Positions 1 to 10,864 of a stretch of DNA of 54,131 nucleotides are shown in pieces. Each line of letters starts with the position of its first letter. The first letter of the stretch is position 1. The position numbers were made by a program, and so were the translations under genes. Origin of the DNA: Palsa-883 sp963847615. Lineage in GTDB: Bacteria > Pseudomonadota > Alphaproteobacteria > Acetobacterales > Acetobacteraceae. The notes under the pieces are model-generated. The model saw nothing but the letters and a program-made list of their open reading frames with translations. It did not search any database and was not told the DNA's origin. The DNA lies in NCBI GenBank assembly GCA_963847615.1, contig CAWKAN010000006.1, positions 1-54,131 on the forward strand, read 5' to 3'.

Positions 1-1
1 G

Positions 2-607
2 CGGCGGGCGCTGCTGTTCGACATCGGCGGCGGCTCGACCGAGCTGGCCTGGGTGCGGCTGGACGCCGGGGCGGCGCCGCGGCTGATCGGCTATGTCTCG
101 CTGCCGGTGGGCGTGGTGAGCCTGGCGGAGCGGTTCGGCGCGGCGGGGTTCGGCGCCGCCGGGTTCGCCGCGATGGTGGACGACGTCGCGGCGCGGCTCG
201 CCGGCTTCGAGCAGGTGCACTGCATCGCCCAGGAGCTGCGCCAGGGCGGGGTGACGCTGCTCGGCACCAGCGGCACGGTCACCACGCTGGCCGGCGTGGC
301 ACTGGGGCTGGAGCGCTACCGGCGCCAGTTGGTGGACGGCGCGGTGCTGACCGACGCCGCGGCCCAGGCGGCGCTGGCGGCGTTGCGGGCGCTGGGGCCG
401 GACGGGCTGAGCGCGCATCCCTGCGTCGGGCCGGAGCGGGTGGAGTTCGTGCTGCCGGGCTGCGCGGTGTTCGCCGCGATCACCCGGGTGTGGCCGGCGC
501 CGCGCGTCGTGGTGGCCGATCGCGGGCTGCGCGAGGGTATGCTGCTGCGCCTGATGCGCGCGGATCGGCAGCGGCCGCGGCCGGCGCGACGCCCCGTCGC
601 GGCATGA
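2..607 (+). CDS. Ppx/GppA family phosphatase, 3' part
   Basis: This is the C-terminal part of an exopolyphosphatase / guanosine pentaphosphate phosphatase; the gene begins upstream of the window. The frame is open from the first bases and its first residues include DIGGGSTEL, the phosphate-binding glycine-rich motif of the actin-like ATPase fold in this family. Further on, LLGTSGTVTTLAGV and ADRGLREGMLL match the conserved second-domain and C-terminal motifs. About 200 residues are visible and the natural stop is present. Family members hydrolyse polyphosphate or pppGpp in the cytoplasm. The choice between Ppx and GppA cannot be made from this fragment. The 64-bp gap to the next gene on the same strand suggests co-transcription with rlmE. 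Confidence 0.88.
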   Translation, partial: RRALLFDIGGGSTELAWVRLDAGAAPRLIGYVSLPVGVVSLAERFGAAGFGAAGFAAMVDDVAARLAGFEQVHCIAQELRQGGVTLLGTSGTVTTLAGVALGLERYRRQLVDGAVLTDAAAQAALAALRALGPDGLSAHPCVGPERVEFVLPGCAVFAAITRVWPAPRVVVADRGLREGMLLRLMRADRQRPRPARRPVAA

Positions 608-670
608 GATGGCGCGGCGTGAGATGGCAGGGTTGCGGCGGCCGGCCCGCGCGCGCCGAGGCGTGGCAGG

Positions 671-1372
671 GTGCGGGCAGCGGGGCGTGACACGGTGGCG
701 GTGAAACCGGTGGGTGGGCGCGCCGCGGCGGTGACGCTGCGCACCGCGCGCGGGCGCAGCCCGGCGCAGCAGCGCTGGCTGCGCCGGCAGTTGAACGACC
801 CCTATGTGCAGGCGGCGCAGCGCGAGGGGTTTCGCTCCCGCGCGGCGTTCAAGCTGATCGAGCTGGACGCGCGGTACCATCTGATCCGCAAGGGCGCGCT
901 GGTGCTGGACCTCGGGGCGGCGCCGGGCGGCTGGACCCAGGTGGCGCTGCGGCGCGGCGCGGCGCGCGTGGTCGGGATCGACCTGCTGGCGGTCGAGCCC
1001 ATTGCGGGGGCGACATTGGTGCAGGGCGACATCATGGACCCGGCGCAGGAGCAGGCGGTGCTGGCGCTGCTCGGCGGCAAGCCGGACCTGGTGCTGTCGG
1101 ACATGGCGCCGAACACCACGGGGCATGCGGCGACCGACCACATCCGCATCATGGCCTTGGCCGAGCTGGCGCTGGAGATCGCCGGGCCGATCCTGGCCGA
1201 GGGCGGTGGTTTCGTCTGCAAGTTGTTCCAGGGCGGGGCGGAGCGGGCGATGCTGGAGCGGCTGCGGCGCGGCTTTCGCGTGGTGCGGCACGCCAAGCCG
1301 CCGGCGAGCCGGAAGGAGTCGAGCGAGCTTTACGTGGTGGCGACCGGGTTTCGCCGGCTGGCGGGGGCCTAG
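671..1372 (+). CDS. rlmE: 23S rRNA (uridine-2552-2'-O)-methyltransferase RlmE
   Basis: RlmE (FtsJ/RrmJ) uses S-adenosylmethionine to 2'-O-methylate U2552 of 23S rRNA late in 50S assembly. The 233-residue frame has the SAM-binding motif LDLGAAPGGWTQ and the complete K-D-K-E catalytic tetrad: Lys61 (AAFKL), Asp144 (SDMAPN), Lys184 (CKLFQGG) and Glu219 (SSELYVV). The length fits the family with a short basic N-terminal extension. The start is a GTG at 671; GTG at 694 or 701 would remove 7 or 10 residues and are possible alternatives. It follows the Ppx/GppA gene on the same strand. Confidence 0.95.
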   Translation: MRAAGRDTVAVKPVGGRAAAVTLRTARGRSPAQQRWLRRQLNDPYVQAAQREGFRSRAAFKLIELDARYHLIRKGALVLDLGAAPGGWTQVALRRGAARVVGIDLLAVEPIAGATLVQGDIMDPAQEQAVLALLGGKPDLVLSDMAPNTTGHAATDHIRIMALAELALEIAGPILAEGGGFVCKLFQGGAERAMLERLRRGFRVVRHAKPPASRKESSELYVVATGFRRLAGA

Positions 1373-1417
1373 CCCGGGGCCTCGCGACCGTATCGTTCCG
1401 TGCCGATGATGTTATAG

Positions 1418-2083
<666 letters not shown>

Positions 2084-2168
2084 GTCATCGCCGTCGTTGC
2101 GGCCGCGTTTGCCGCGTGCCGCCCCCGCGGCACCGCAGGCGGACACGGTCTGTGCCTGGTTTGGTGTC

Positions 2169-3698
2169 TCATGCCTGGCGGGGCGCGCCAAGCAAGCCGA
2201 GGCGCATGGCGCAGAACCCCAGGCCGAGCAGGCACACCGGCGCACCGGCGCCCAGCCGCGCGGCGATCAGCCTGACCGGTCCCTGCGGCGCGCCGAGCAG
2301 CCATGGCACCAGCAGCGCCGCCGCGACCGCGGCCGTCGCCACGCACAGTCCCGGCAGGCCGGCACGGATCGGCGCCACCAGCCGCCCGAGGCCCGCGGGG
2401 CCGATGCGCAGCACGCGGGCGCTCATCGCCACGGTGTAGGGGCTGGTCACCAGCTGGGCGGCCAGCCAGACCGCCATCGCCGCGACCGGGGTTGCCGGGC
2501 GGACCAGCGCCACGCCGGCGAGCATCGCGACCACCGCGGCGACGTTGGCGATCAGCGCCGGGCCCGGCGCGCCGCGCGCGATCAGCGCGGCACCGGCGGG
2601 AAACCACAGGAACAGCCAGGCGGTCAACGCGATCAGCGGCAGCGTGGCCGGGCCCACCGCGACCCAGGCCGGTCCCAGCAGCAGCGCGACCAGCGGCACG
2701 ACCGCCACCGCCATGGCCGCCAGCAGCGGCAGCACGACCAGCGCGGCCAGGCCGAGGCAGCGGTCCAGCACGGCGCGCAGCGCGGCCAGGTCGTGCTGGC
2801 GCGCCGACATCGCCGGCAGCATCAGCCGCCACAGCGCGGTGAAGGTCAGCTCGCGCACCGTGTCCACCAGGCGGAACGCCATGTGCACCTCGCCGAGCGG
2901 TGCCGCGCCGGCGGTGGCGCCGATCAGCAGGACGAACAGCCGGTAGCGCCCGAGCTGCACCAGCGTGCTGGCGGTCAGCGGCAGACCCAGTGCCAGCAGC
3001 GCGCGCACCTCGTGCAAGCGGGGGCGCAGGCGGGGGCGCAGCAGGCGCCGGTGCCACGGGCCGGGGTGCGGCGCGCCCGCGTGCGGCCCGTCGGGGCGAG
3101 CCGACGGCCCGGCCAGCGGGCCCCAGCCGGCGTGCAGCAGCAGCGCCAGGGCGCCGACCGTGGCGTTGACCGCCTGCTGCATCACCAGGGCCCAGGCTCC
3201 GGCGCCGGCCAGCGCCGCGGCGACGCCGACGAGCGTGCCGAGGCCCTGGCCGATCAGCGTGCGGCCGGCCAGGGCGCGGTAGTCGCGCGCCCGGGTCAGC
3301 CGGCCCTGCATCGCGCCGGCGGCGCCGACCAGCGGCAGCGGCAGGGCGAGCAGGGCGGACATCGCCGGCAGCCGCGGGTCCGCCAGCAGCAGCGCGAGCA
3401 GCGGCCCGGCGGCGAACTGGATCGCCGAGGCGGCGACGCCCACCGCGGTGGACGCCCAGAACGCGCTCGCCATGGTCACGTCGTCGAGGTTGGCGCGCTG
3501 CACGATGGCATCGGCGAACAGCGTATTGACCGTCACCCAGAGCAGCACATGGACCGACACGGCGGCGGCGGCGATGCCGACCTCGGCCGGGCCGATCAGC
3601 CGGGCGACGATGAAGGCCGAGGCGAACGCCAGGCACGCCGCCGCCACGGCCTCCAGCCCGGACCAGAACACATGTCCCGCGACGCGCTGGGTCAGCAT
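2169..3698 (-). CDS. Oligosaccharide flippase family membrane protein (Wzx-like)
   Basis: A 509-residue, very hydrophobic protein with about twelve predicted membrane segments and the polysaccharide-flippase (MATE/MOP superfamily) signature layout. The N-terminal segment runs into ASAFIVARLIGPAEVGI, the common start of Wzx/RfbX-type proteins, and a second related half begins near residue 240 (ALGLPLTASTLVQLGRYRLF). Such proteins flip undecaprenyl-linked sugar repeat units across the inner membrane. It is the last gene of a minus-strand run galE - membrane protein - flippase, only 4 bp after the preceding stop, which supports a role in the exopolysaccharide pathway encoded with the Wzc- and Wza-like genes. 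A basic, His/Arg-rich cytoplasmic loop near residues 205-230 is unusual in composition. Confidence 0.82.
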   Translation of the reverse strand: MLTQRVAGHVFWSGLEAVAAACLAFASAFIVARLIGPAEVGIAAAAVSVHVLLWVTVNTLFADAIVQRANLDDVTMASAFWASTAVGVAASAIQFAAGPLLALLLADPRLPAMSALLALPLPLVGAAGAMQGRLTRARDYRALAGRTLIGQGLGTLVGVAAALAGAGAWALVMQQAVNATVGALALLLHAGWGPLAGPSARPDGPHAGAPHPGPWHRRLLRPRLRPRLHEVRALLALGLPLTASTLVQLGRYRLFVLLIGATAGAAPLGEVHMAFRLVDTVRELTFTALWRLMLPAMSARQHDLAALRAVLDRCLGLAALVVLPLLAAMAVAVVPLVALLLGPAWVAVGPATLPLIALTAWLFLWFPAGAALIARGAPGPALIANVAAVVAMLAGVALVRPATPVAAMAVWLAAQLVTSPYTVAMSARVLRIGPAGLGRLVAPIRAGLPGLCVATAAVAAALLVPWLLGAPQGPVRLIAARLGAGAPVCLLGLGFCAMRLGLLGAPRQA

Positions 3699-3702
3699 GG
3701 CG

Positions 3703-5620
3703 TCACCCGGCGGGGTCCCCGCGGCGGTATTTCCTCCCGTGGGACGGCCCGGTCGCGGATCGCCATTCCGGGGCCGCCAAGCCGGGGCTGGCCGACGCGG
3801 GGATGACCAGGGCGGGACTGGCCAAGGCGGGGCTGGCCAAGGCGGGGCTGGCCAAGGCGGGGCTGGCCAAGGCGGAAATGGCCAGCGCGGGGATGGCCAG
3901 CGCGGGGATGGCCAGGGCGGGGATGGCCAGCGCGGGGATGGCCAGGGCGGGAATAGAAAGCGCGGCGAGCAGCGGCGGCAGCCACATCACGCGGCTCTGG
4001 TAGCGGTCATGCGGGCCGGACAGCCCGCCGGTGATCAGCGCGTTGATCGGCAGCGCCAGCAGCACCAGGGCGAGGAAGCCGGCGAGGCGACGCCGCCGGC
4101 GCAGGGCGGACGGCAGCAGGGCACAGCACAGCGCGACGCCGGCCAACGCCACCGCGCGATGCAGCCCCAGCAGCCAGTCGGGCAGCACCAGTGCGCCGTT
4201 GCTCTGCCGGGAGGCCAGGTAGGTCGCGGCCTCGAAGCGGGGAAAATCCCGCACGATCCAGGGGGTGACGGTGCGTGGCCAGGCCTCCAGCCCGTCGCCG
4301 GTGGCGAACAGCGCAAGCTGGTGCGCGGCGTTGGCGAGCAACGCGCGCAGCTCGGCGCGCGGCTCGGCGGCGACGGCGCGGGCGATGATGGCGTCGGCCT
4401 CGGCGCTGACCAGCTTGGCGCCGCCGGCACGGGCCACCGGCCCGTCCGGCTGCCAGAGGAACTCGTCCGCGGTCGGCGGGAAATCGCCCAGGTAGGGACA
4501 TAGCCGCCAGTGCGCGGCCGGGCAGTCGCGCGCCAGCACATGCCTGCCCGGCCCGTCGTAGATCACCCGGGCGAGCAGGAACACGTTGCCGAAGGGGGCC
4601 ACCGAGGCACGGTGGTGGCCCGCGAGGTTGGCGCCGGCCAGGGCGAGGCAGGCCAGCGCCGGCGGCACCAGCAGGCGCCCCGCCGCGCGCCATAGGGTAT
4701 CGCCCGCCGCCGTGCCGGGCGCTCCCTCGGGGAGAGACAGGTCGCGGAGCGACCCATCGGCCAAGGGCGCAGGTGACGGCGGCACGTTGGCGAGGGGCAC
4801 GTTGGCGAGGGGCACGTTGCCGAGGGGCACCGCGACCGGGGTTGGCCCGACCGGGGGCGCCGCGACCAGCGGGGCATCGGGGCCGAGCCACCAGCGCAGC
4901 GCCAGCAGCGGCGGCAGCAGCAGCAGCGCCAGCGGCAGGTGCGACTGGTGCGCCGCGATCATGAAGGCGCTGAACCCGATCAGCCAGCGCCGCTCGCCGC
5001 GCGACAGCCGCGCCGCGGCGAACCCCAGCAGGCCCAGCGCCAGCACCAGCAGCCCGGTGAACAGATCGGGCATCAGCTGCGAGGCAAGCCAGGGCAGCGG
5101 GCTGGCCAGCGCGAGGGCGCCGAGCAGCGGCACCAGCCACCAGGCGGACATCGCCGGCAGCAGCGCGCGGCGCAGCAGGTGCAGCGTGTACGCGACCAGC
5201 AGCGCCTGCGCGACGATCGCCGGCCAGGTGGTCAGCGTCAGGTGCAGCGCCAGCAGGAACAGGCTGTAGAACACCGGCCGGTCCCAGCCGAGATAGTGCT
5301 GGATCGCCTGCGACAGGTAGGTGCCGGTATCGGAGAACACCAGCGGATAGCCGTTGATCGCCGCCGGCCAGAGCAGCAGTGCCGCGCCGAGCAGGATCGG
5401 TGCGAGCGGCGAACCGCGGACGACGAGAGGCGAGCGGCGCATCGGCCGGCTGGCCGCCTGCCCAAGAGGGCCTGGACCGTGCACTGGACCGTGCACTGGA
5501 CCGTGCAGTGGATCACCGTTGGCGGGAAGGGGCGCGGCATGGCCGCTGCGCTGCGACCCTGGCGCCGCCCCCTCCCCCCGCCCCCCGCCCGCAAGGGGAG
5601 GGGGAGTCATGGGGGGTAGG

Positions 5621-5631
<11 letters not shown>
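3703..5631 (-). CDS. Uncharacterised multi-pass membrane protein with in-frame minisatellites
   Basis: I do not recognise a named family. From the ATG at 5631 the protein is 642 residues; starts at 5610 or 5442 are also possible, and the last (MRRSPLV) begins just before the first membrane helix. It has about ten hydrophobic segments and the sequence NGYPLVFSDTGTYL early in the hydrophobic part. A soluble stretch near residues 350-500 contains four cysteines. Three in-frame repeats stand out: HGPV units (5474-5509), PLANV units (4781-4825) and a C-terminal run of S/IPALA pentapeptides (3781-3960). The start overlaps the end of galE by 11 bp and the stop is 4 bp from the flippase, so it belongs to the exopolysaccharide operon. 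A role in glycan assembly is inferred from position only. Confidence 0.65.
3781..3960. repeat. 15-bp minisatellite, about 12 units, coding
   Basis: Twelve tandem 15-bp units of the type GGCGGGGCTGGCCAA / CGCGGGGATGGCCAG follow each other without gaps. Because the unit is five codons, the overlapping minus-strand membrane protein gains repeated pentapeptides (IPALA, SPALA) at its C terminus without loss of frame. Units fall into two sub-types in blocks, as expected from slippage or unequal exchange. Confidence 0.92.
4781..4825. repeat. 15-bp tandem repeat, 3 units, coding
   Basis: Three units of GGCACGTTGGCGAGG, the third with one change, lie inside the same membrane-protein gene and encode PLANV-type pentapeptides in a proline-rich soluble loop. 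Confidence 0.9.
5474..5509. repeat. 12-bp tandem repeat, 3 units, coding
   Basis: Three units of GGACCGTGCACT, the last with one change, encode HGPV repeats in the N-terminal region of the membrane protein if translation starts at 5631 or 5610. If the true start is 5442 the repeat is 5' leader instead. Confidence 0.88.
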
Positions 5632-6610
<979 letters not shown>

Positions 6611-6616
6611 CGTTGC

Positions 6617-8947
6617 CTACTCCCGGAAATAGCCGCCGTAGCGCGGGTGGTAGACCCCGGCGTCGGCGGAGCCCGAGTGCAGATGCGCGTGCGCATCGAC
6701 GCGCGTCAAGGCGATGCCGACCACGTTGGCGCCGGCCTCGTGCAGCAGCGCCAGCGCGTTCTCGGCGACGCCCAGCGGGGTGGAGCGCCAGCGCAGGCAC
6801 AGCAGCGTGGCGTCGGCGATGCCGGCGATGACGCGGGTGTCGGTCATCGCCTGGGCCGGCGGGGCGTCGAGCAGCACCAGGTCGAATTGCTCGCGCAGGC
6901 GTTGCAGCAGCCGCGCCATGGTTTCGGACATGAACAGGCTGAACGCGTTGGCCTCCGGCGAGCCGGCGGCGATGAAGTGCATGCCGGTCAGCTTGTCCTG
7001 GCGGATCACCTGCTCGTCGGTCGCGTGGCCGCCCAGCAGGTCGGTCAGCCCGGCCTCGCCGTCGGCCAGCAGCAGGCGGCCGAACGAGGGCTGGCGGATG
7101 TCGCAGTCCAGCACGCAGACCCGCTCGCCGGTGAGCGCGGCGGCGCGCCCCAACGCCAGCGCCACCGAGGTCTTGCCCTCCGCCGGGCGCGCGGCGGTCA
7201 CCGCGACGATGCGCGGCCGGTCGCGGCCCAGCCACAGCCCGGCGCGCAGCGCGCGCAGCTGCTCGGCGAACTGCGACAGCGGCTTCATCGCGGCATAGGC
7301 GGCGACCGGCATGCGGCCGAGCTGGCGGCGCGGGATCTCCGGGATCAGCGCGAAGCAGGGCAGGCCCAGCGCGGCGCGCACCTCGGCGCCGCTGCGCAGG
7401 CTGCGGTCGGTGATCTCGGCGAGGTAGACCGCCAGCAGGCCGAGCAGCAGGCCGAAGGCGCCGGCGCCGGCCATGATCGGCAACACCCGCGGCGAGCTGG
7501 GGCTTTCCGGCGGCAGCGCGAGCGAGACCTCGTGCGCGTCCGGCGTCTCCACCGCGGCCTGCTGCGCGGTCTCCTGGATGTGGCCGAGCATCGCCTGCAA
7601 CAGCGCGCGCTCGGCGTCGGCGTCGCGCTGCATCGCGCTGAGCGGGATCTGCGCCTGGGAGATCTTGTCCTCCGATTGGCGCGCCTGGTTCAGCCCGGCT
7701 TGCAGGGTGGTGACGCGTTCGCGGGCGGCGGCGGCGTCCGCGGCGGTGGCGGCGACCACGCGCGCGGTCTCGGCCCCCACCGCGCGCTCGGTCGCCTCGA
7801 GCTGCCGGCGCAGGTTGATCACGTCCGGGTGGTTCGGTCCCAGCCGGGCGTCAAGACCCTGGAGCTGGGCGCGCAGGCTGTCCTGCTGGGCGCGGAGCTG
7901 CACCACCGAGGGGGCGATCGCCGCCAGCGCCGTCGCGCCGGCCCGCCCGCGCGCGGCATCCAGCCGCGCCTCGGCCGCGGCGAGATCGGCGCGCGCGTGC
8001 ACCAGGCCCTCGTTGAGGTGGCTGACCGCCTCGGCGTCCAGCGGCGCCTGCATGCCCTGGATCATGCCGTGGCCGGCGCGGAAGGCGGCGATGCGGTCGT
8101 CCGCCTCGCGCACCTGGGCGCGCAGCTCGCCGACCCGTCCTTCCAGCCACTCGGTCGCCTTGCGCACCGCGCGGAACTTCGCGCCGAGCTGGTCCTTGAT
8201 GTAGATGTCCATCACCATGTTGACCGCGGCGGCGGCCAGCACGCGGTCGCGCGAGGTGAAGGTGACGGTGATCACCCGCGAGGTGTGGGCGGCGGTGGCG
8301 GTGGTGGCCTGCTGCACCGCGAGCAGCACGGCATCGCGGACATCGTCGAGCACCGGCCCGGCCGCTGCCGGGGCCTCCGGCGGGTCGCCGGCGGCAGCGG
8401 CCGCCCGGTTGGCTGCCCCGGGGGCCGCCCGGCTGGCCGTGCGGTAGCCCGCCGCGCGGCTGGCGAACGGGTCGGGCCGGGTGGCGGGCGACAGCCAGGC
8501 CATGATCGGGCGCATCACCCGGCCGAGCAGGGTCGGCGGTCGCAGCGCCTGGTTGAACTCCGGATTGTCGAACAGGTTCAGTTGGGTGGCGACGCGCTGG
8601 GCGATCTTCAGGCCGCGCATGACCTCCGCCTGGCTGGCCAGCACGGCATCGCTGACCGGGTCGGCGCGCAGGATGCTTTGCATCTCCGCCAGCCGGTAGG
8701 CCGGCGGGTCGTACAGCAGGGTGCCGGTCGCGGTGTAGCGCGGCGTGGTCGCGTGCAGCGCGATGGCGGCGGCGAGCGGAATGAGCAGGACGGCGGCGAT
8801 CAGCGGCCACTTGCGCCGGCGCAGGATGCCGAACAGCATGCCCGGCGTGATGGGCGGCGGGGCCGCGTGCGTGGCATCCTCGGCCGGCTGGCGATGACGT
8901 GGCCCCGGTCTGGTCGCCTCTGCCGTGTCAGGTGGAGTGTCCAGCAT
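6617..8947 (-). CDS. Polysaccharide biosynthesis tyrosine autokinase (Wzc/ExoP-like)
   Basis: A 776-residue inner-membrane co-polymerase fused to a bacterial tyrosine kinase. Layout: short cytoplasmic N terminus, first membrane helix near residue 45 (KWPLIAAVLLIPLAAAIA), long periplasmic coiled-coil domain, a second helix preceded by a proline-rich PESPSSPRVLP motif, then the kinase. The kinase has Walker A (RPAEGKTSVALALG), Walker A' (VCVLDCDIRQPS) and Walker B (FDLVLLDAPPA). The tail ends in a short tyrosine cluster (VYHPRYGGYFRE) suited to autophosphorylation. Such proteins control chain length and export together with an outer-membrane Wza-type channel, whose gene is divergent next door. 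The ATG at 8947, preceded by GCAGGACTT, was preferred over an upstream in-frame start at 9001. Confidence 0.92.
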   Translation of the reverse strand: MLDTPPDTAEATRPGPRHRQPAEDATHAAPPPITPGMLFGILRRRKWPLIAAVLLIPLAAAIALHATTPRYTATGTLLYDPPAYRLAEMQSILRADPVSDAVLASQAEVMRGLKIAQRVATQLNLFDNPEFNQALRPPTLLGRVMRPIMAWLSPATRPDPFASRAAGYRTASRAAPGAANRAAAAAGDPPEAPAAAGPVLDDVRDAVLLAVQQATTATAAHTSRVITVTFTSRDRVLAAAAVNMVMDIYIKDQLGAKFRAVRKATEWLEGRVGELRAQVREADDRIAAFRAGHGMIQGMQAPLDAEAVSHLNEGLVHARADLAAAEARLDAARGRAGATALAAIAPSVVQLRAQQDSLRAQLQGLDARLGPNHPDVINLRRQLEATERAVGAETARVVAATAADAAAARERVTTLQAGLNQARQSEDKISQAQIPLSAMQRDADAERALLQAMLGHIQETAQQAAVETPDAHEVSLALPPESPSSPRVLPIMAGAGAFGLLLGLLAVYLAEITDRSLRSGAEVRAALGLPCFALIPEIPRRQLGRMPVAAYAAMKPLSQFAEQLRALRAGLWLGRDRPRIVAVTAARPAEGKTSVALALGRAAALTGERVCVLDCDIRQPSFGRLLLADGEAGLTDLLGGHATDEQVIRQDKLTGMHFIAAGSPEANAFSLFMSETMARLLQRLREQFDLVLLDAPPAQAMTDTRVIAGIADATLLCLRWRSTPLGVAENALALLHEAGANVVGIALTRVDAHAHLHSGSADAGVYHPRYGGYFRE

Positions 8948-9028
8948 GGCAAGTCCTGCGCCATAATCATTCGGCACGACGTTTTGTCGGGTCGGGCACA
9001 CCTGGATGTGCAGAGGATGGGTAGCGGC

Positions 9029-9625
9029 ATGAGCCTTAACGGCTCGCTAACGTACCTCTGGCAAACTCTGCCGATGCGAGTGGTGCTGGCGATTTTTCTG
9101 CTGATCCTGGCCGGGTGCGGTGGACCGGGCGCCAAGCTGCGGCCGATCCCGCCGACCGAGCCGGGGGCCTATCACCTGGGGCCTGGCGACCAGGTGCGCA
9201 TCATCACGCTCGGCGAGGACCGGGTGACCGGCGAATTCCGCGTCAATGACGGCGGCGCCGTCGCGCTGCCGCTGCTGGGCACGATCCCGGCCACCGGGCT
9301 GACCACCGCCGAGCTGCAACAGGCGATCGCCGACGCGCTGCTGCGGGCGCAGTTGATCCGCGCCCCCTCGGTGTCGGTCGAGGTGACGGGGTATCGGCCG
9401 ATCTTCGTGCTGGGCGAGGTCAACCATCCCGGCCAGTTCCCCTATCAACCGGGGATGACCGTGGTGACCGCGGTGGCGGTGGCCGGGGGGTTCACCTACC
9501 GCGCGGTCGAGGATCGCGCCTCGATCGTGCGGACGATCGACGGCAAGGCGGTCGAGGGGCGGGCGATGCGGCAGACCTACGTCCAGCCGGGCGACGTGAT
9601 CACGATCTACGAACGGCGGTTCTGA
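9029..9625 (+). CDS. Polysaccharide export lipoprotein (Wza/KpsD-like)
   Basis: A 198-residue outer-membrane export protein. The N terminus has a lipoprotein signal ending in LILAGC, and the mature part begins with the Poly_export domain (YHLGPGDQVRI) followed by an SLBB-type domain (PIFVLGEVNHPGQFPYQPG). It is shorter than E. coli Wza, as is common for alphaproteobacterial exopolysaccharide exporters. ATG 9029 is chosen; ATG 9074 would give a more typical 15-residue lipoprotein leader and ATG 9017 is also open. It is divergent from the Wzc-like kinase gene, and the two share an 81-bp promoter gap. Confidence 0.88.
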   Translation: MSLNGSLTYLWQTLPMRVVLAIFLLILAGCGGPGAKLRPIPPTEPGAYHLGPGDQVRIITLGEDRVTGEFRVNDGGAVALPLLGTIPATGLTTAELQQAIADALLRAQLIRAPSVSVEVTGYRPIFVLGEVNHPGQFPYQPGMTVVTAVAVAGGFTYRAVEDRASIVRTIDGKAVEGRAMRQTYVQPGDVITIYERRF

Positions 9626-9649
9626 GCGTCCCGGGCCGGGCACCCGGGT

Positions 9650-9952
9650 GAACGAAGCAAGGTCGGGGCTCCGCCCCGAACCCCGCCAGGGGGCTTTGCC
9701 CCCTGGACCCCCACCAGAGGCAGCGGCCTCTGGACTCCATGACTGGGAGTGTGGGGAGGGGAAGGGGGCGTAGGGGCGAGGCGAAGGGGCGGCGTCCAGC
9801 ATGCTGGACGCCGCCCCTTCGCCTCGCCCCTACGCCCCCTTCCCCTCCCCACACTCCCAGTGAAGGGTTCCAAGGGCTCCGCCCTTGGCGGGGTTCCAAG
9901 GGGCAGCGCCCCTTGGTGGGGTCTGGGGCGAAGCCCCAGCCTTGCTTCGTTC
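9650..9952. repeat. Large palindromic repeat, copy A1
   Basis: This intergenic block (350 bp without a gene) is one of four related elements in the window. Its outer edges are inverted (GAACGAAGCAAGG / CCTTGCTTCGTTC). Between them lie a row of small hairpins (for example GGGGCTCCGCCCC, CCAGGGGGCTTTGCCCCCTGG less one base each side, and CCAAGGGCTCCGCCCTTGG) on both sides of a central 120-bp perfect palindrome at 9742-9861. It lies between the convergent wza-like and SDR genes, so it could also act as a bidirectional terminator. Confidence 0.9.
9742..9861. repeat. Perfect 120-bp palindrome at the core of copy A1
   Basis: The 60 bases 9742-9801 are the exact reverse complement of 9802-9861, with no spacer and no mismatch. 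The centre reads CCAGCATGCTGG. As DNA it could extrude a cruciform; as RNA it would form a 60-bp hairpin. Confidence 0.95.
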
Positions 9953-9977
9953 GCCCAGTTGCCCCGGCGCCCCGGGT

Positions 9978-10730
9978 TCAATGGAACATCCGGCCCGAGT
10001 TGATGACGACGGTTTGGCCGGTCATGGTTTCGGTGCGGCACATGGCGACCACCATGGCGGCGCAATCGTCCTTGTCGGCGGCCTTTTTCAGCAGCGCGCC
10101 GGCGGCGGAGCGCTCGACCTGTTCGGGGCGGAGATTGGCGGTCGCGCGGGTGCCCTCCAGCAGGCCGGGGGCGACGCAGTTGACCAGCGTCTCCGGCGCC
10201 AGTGCCACCGCCATGCAGCGGGTGAGGTGGATCAGGCCGGCCTTCGAGACCGCGTAGGCGATCGAGGAGCCGGTCGGGCCGAGCCCGGCCACCGAGGCGA
10301 TGTTGACGATGCGGCCGCGGCCTTGCGCCTGCATGATCGGCGCGACGGCCTTGATCAGGCGCATCGGGCCGGTGAGGTTGACCGCCATGATCTTGTCCCA
10401 GACCTCCTGGGTGAGGCCGTCGAGGTCGGCGAAGGGGATCGATTTGTTGTAGGCGGCGTCGTTGACCAGGATGTCGAGCCGGCCGAAGCGCTGGGTCACC
10501 TCGGCGACCAGGCGGTCCACCGCGGCGGGCTCGGTGATGTCGCAGGCGAAGGCGGCGGCGTTGACCTGGGCGCGGGCGGCGAGGTCGCGGGCGACGCCTT
10601 CGGCCTGGTCGCGGCTTTGCGCGTACATGACGGCGATGTGCGCGCCCTGTTGCGCCAGGGCGTGGCAGATGCGCTGGCCGAGCCCGCCGTTGCCGCCGGT
10701 GACCAGCGCGACCGCGCCGTTGAGGTCCAT
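9978..10730 (-). CDS. SDR family NAD(P)-dependent oxidoreductase
   Basis: A 250-residue classical short-chain dehydrogenase/reductase. It has the dinucleotide-binding motif TGGNGGLG (residues 11-18) and the catalytic Ser146, Tyr159 and Lys163 (YAVSK). The usual NNAG motif is replaced by NDAAYN near residue 90, an unusual variant. The closest functional label would be a FabG-like 3-oxoacyl reductase or sugar dehydrogenase, but the substrate cannot be read from sequence. The ATG at 10730 follows GCAGGAGACACC, a good ribosome-binding site. It stands alone on the minus strand between two large repeats. Confidence 0.88.
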   Translation of the reverse strand: MDLNGAVALVTGGNGGLGQRICHALAQQGAHIAVMYAQSRDQAEGVARDLAARAQVNAAAFACDITEPAAVDRLVAEVTQRFGRLDILVNDAAYNKSIPFADLDGLTQEVWDKIMAVNLTGPMRLIKAVAPIMQAQGRGRIVNIASVAGLGPTGSSIAYAVSKAGLIHLTRCMAVALAPETLVNCVAPGLLEGTRATANLRPEQVERSAAGALLKKAADKDDCAAMVVAMCRTETMTGQTVVINSGRMFH

Positions 10731-10864
10731 GTGGTGTCTCCTGCCTGCGGGGGCGCTGATGTGCGTGGCGCGGGCCCGTTTCGGCGGGGAGAGTGGGGCC
10801 GGAACGGTGGGGCAGGCAAGCGGGGGCGGATGCGGCGGTTCGGCGGGCAGTGGGAAGCTGGCCG

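Noticed and set aside
3781..3960. CRISPR-like array
   Set aside because: The 15-bp units are contiguous with no spacers and are in frame in a membrane-protein gene. The other arrays also lack spacers, and no cas gene is present.
9650..9952. Palindromic elements read as protein-coding repeats
   Set aside because: Open frames through the four copies exist in several frames on both strands and simply reflect symmetric GC-rich hairpins; they continue neither gene family nor start signals.
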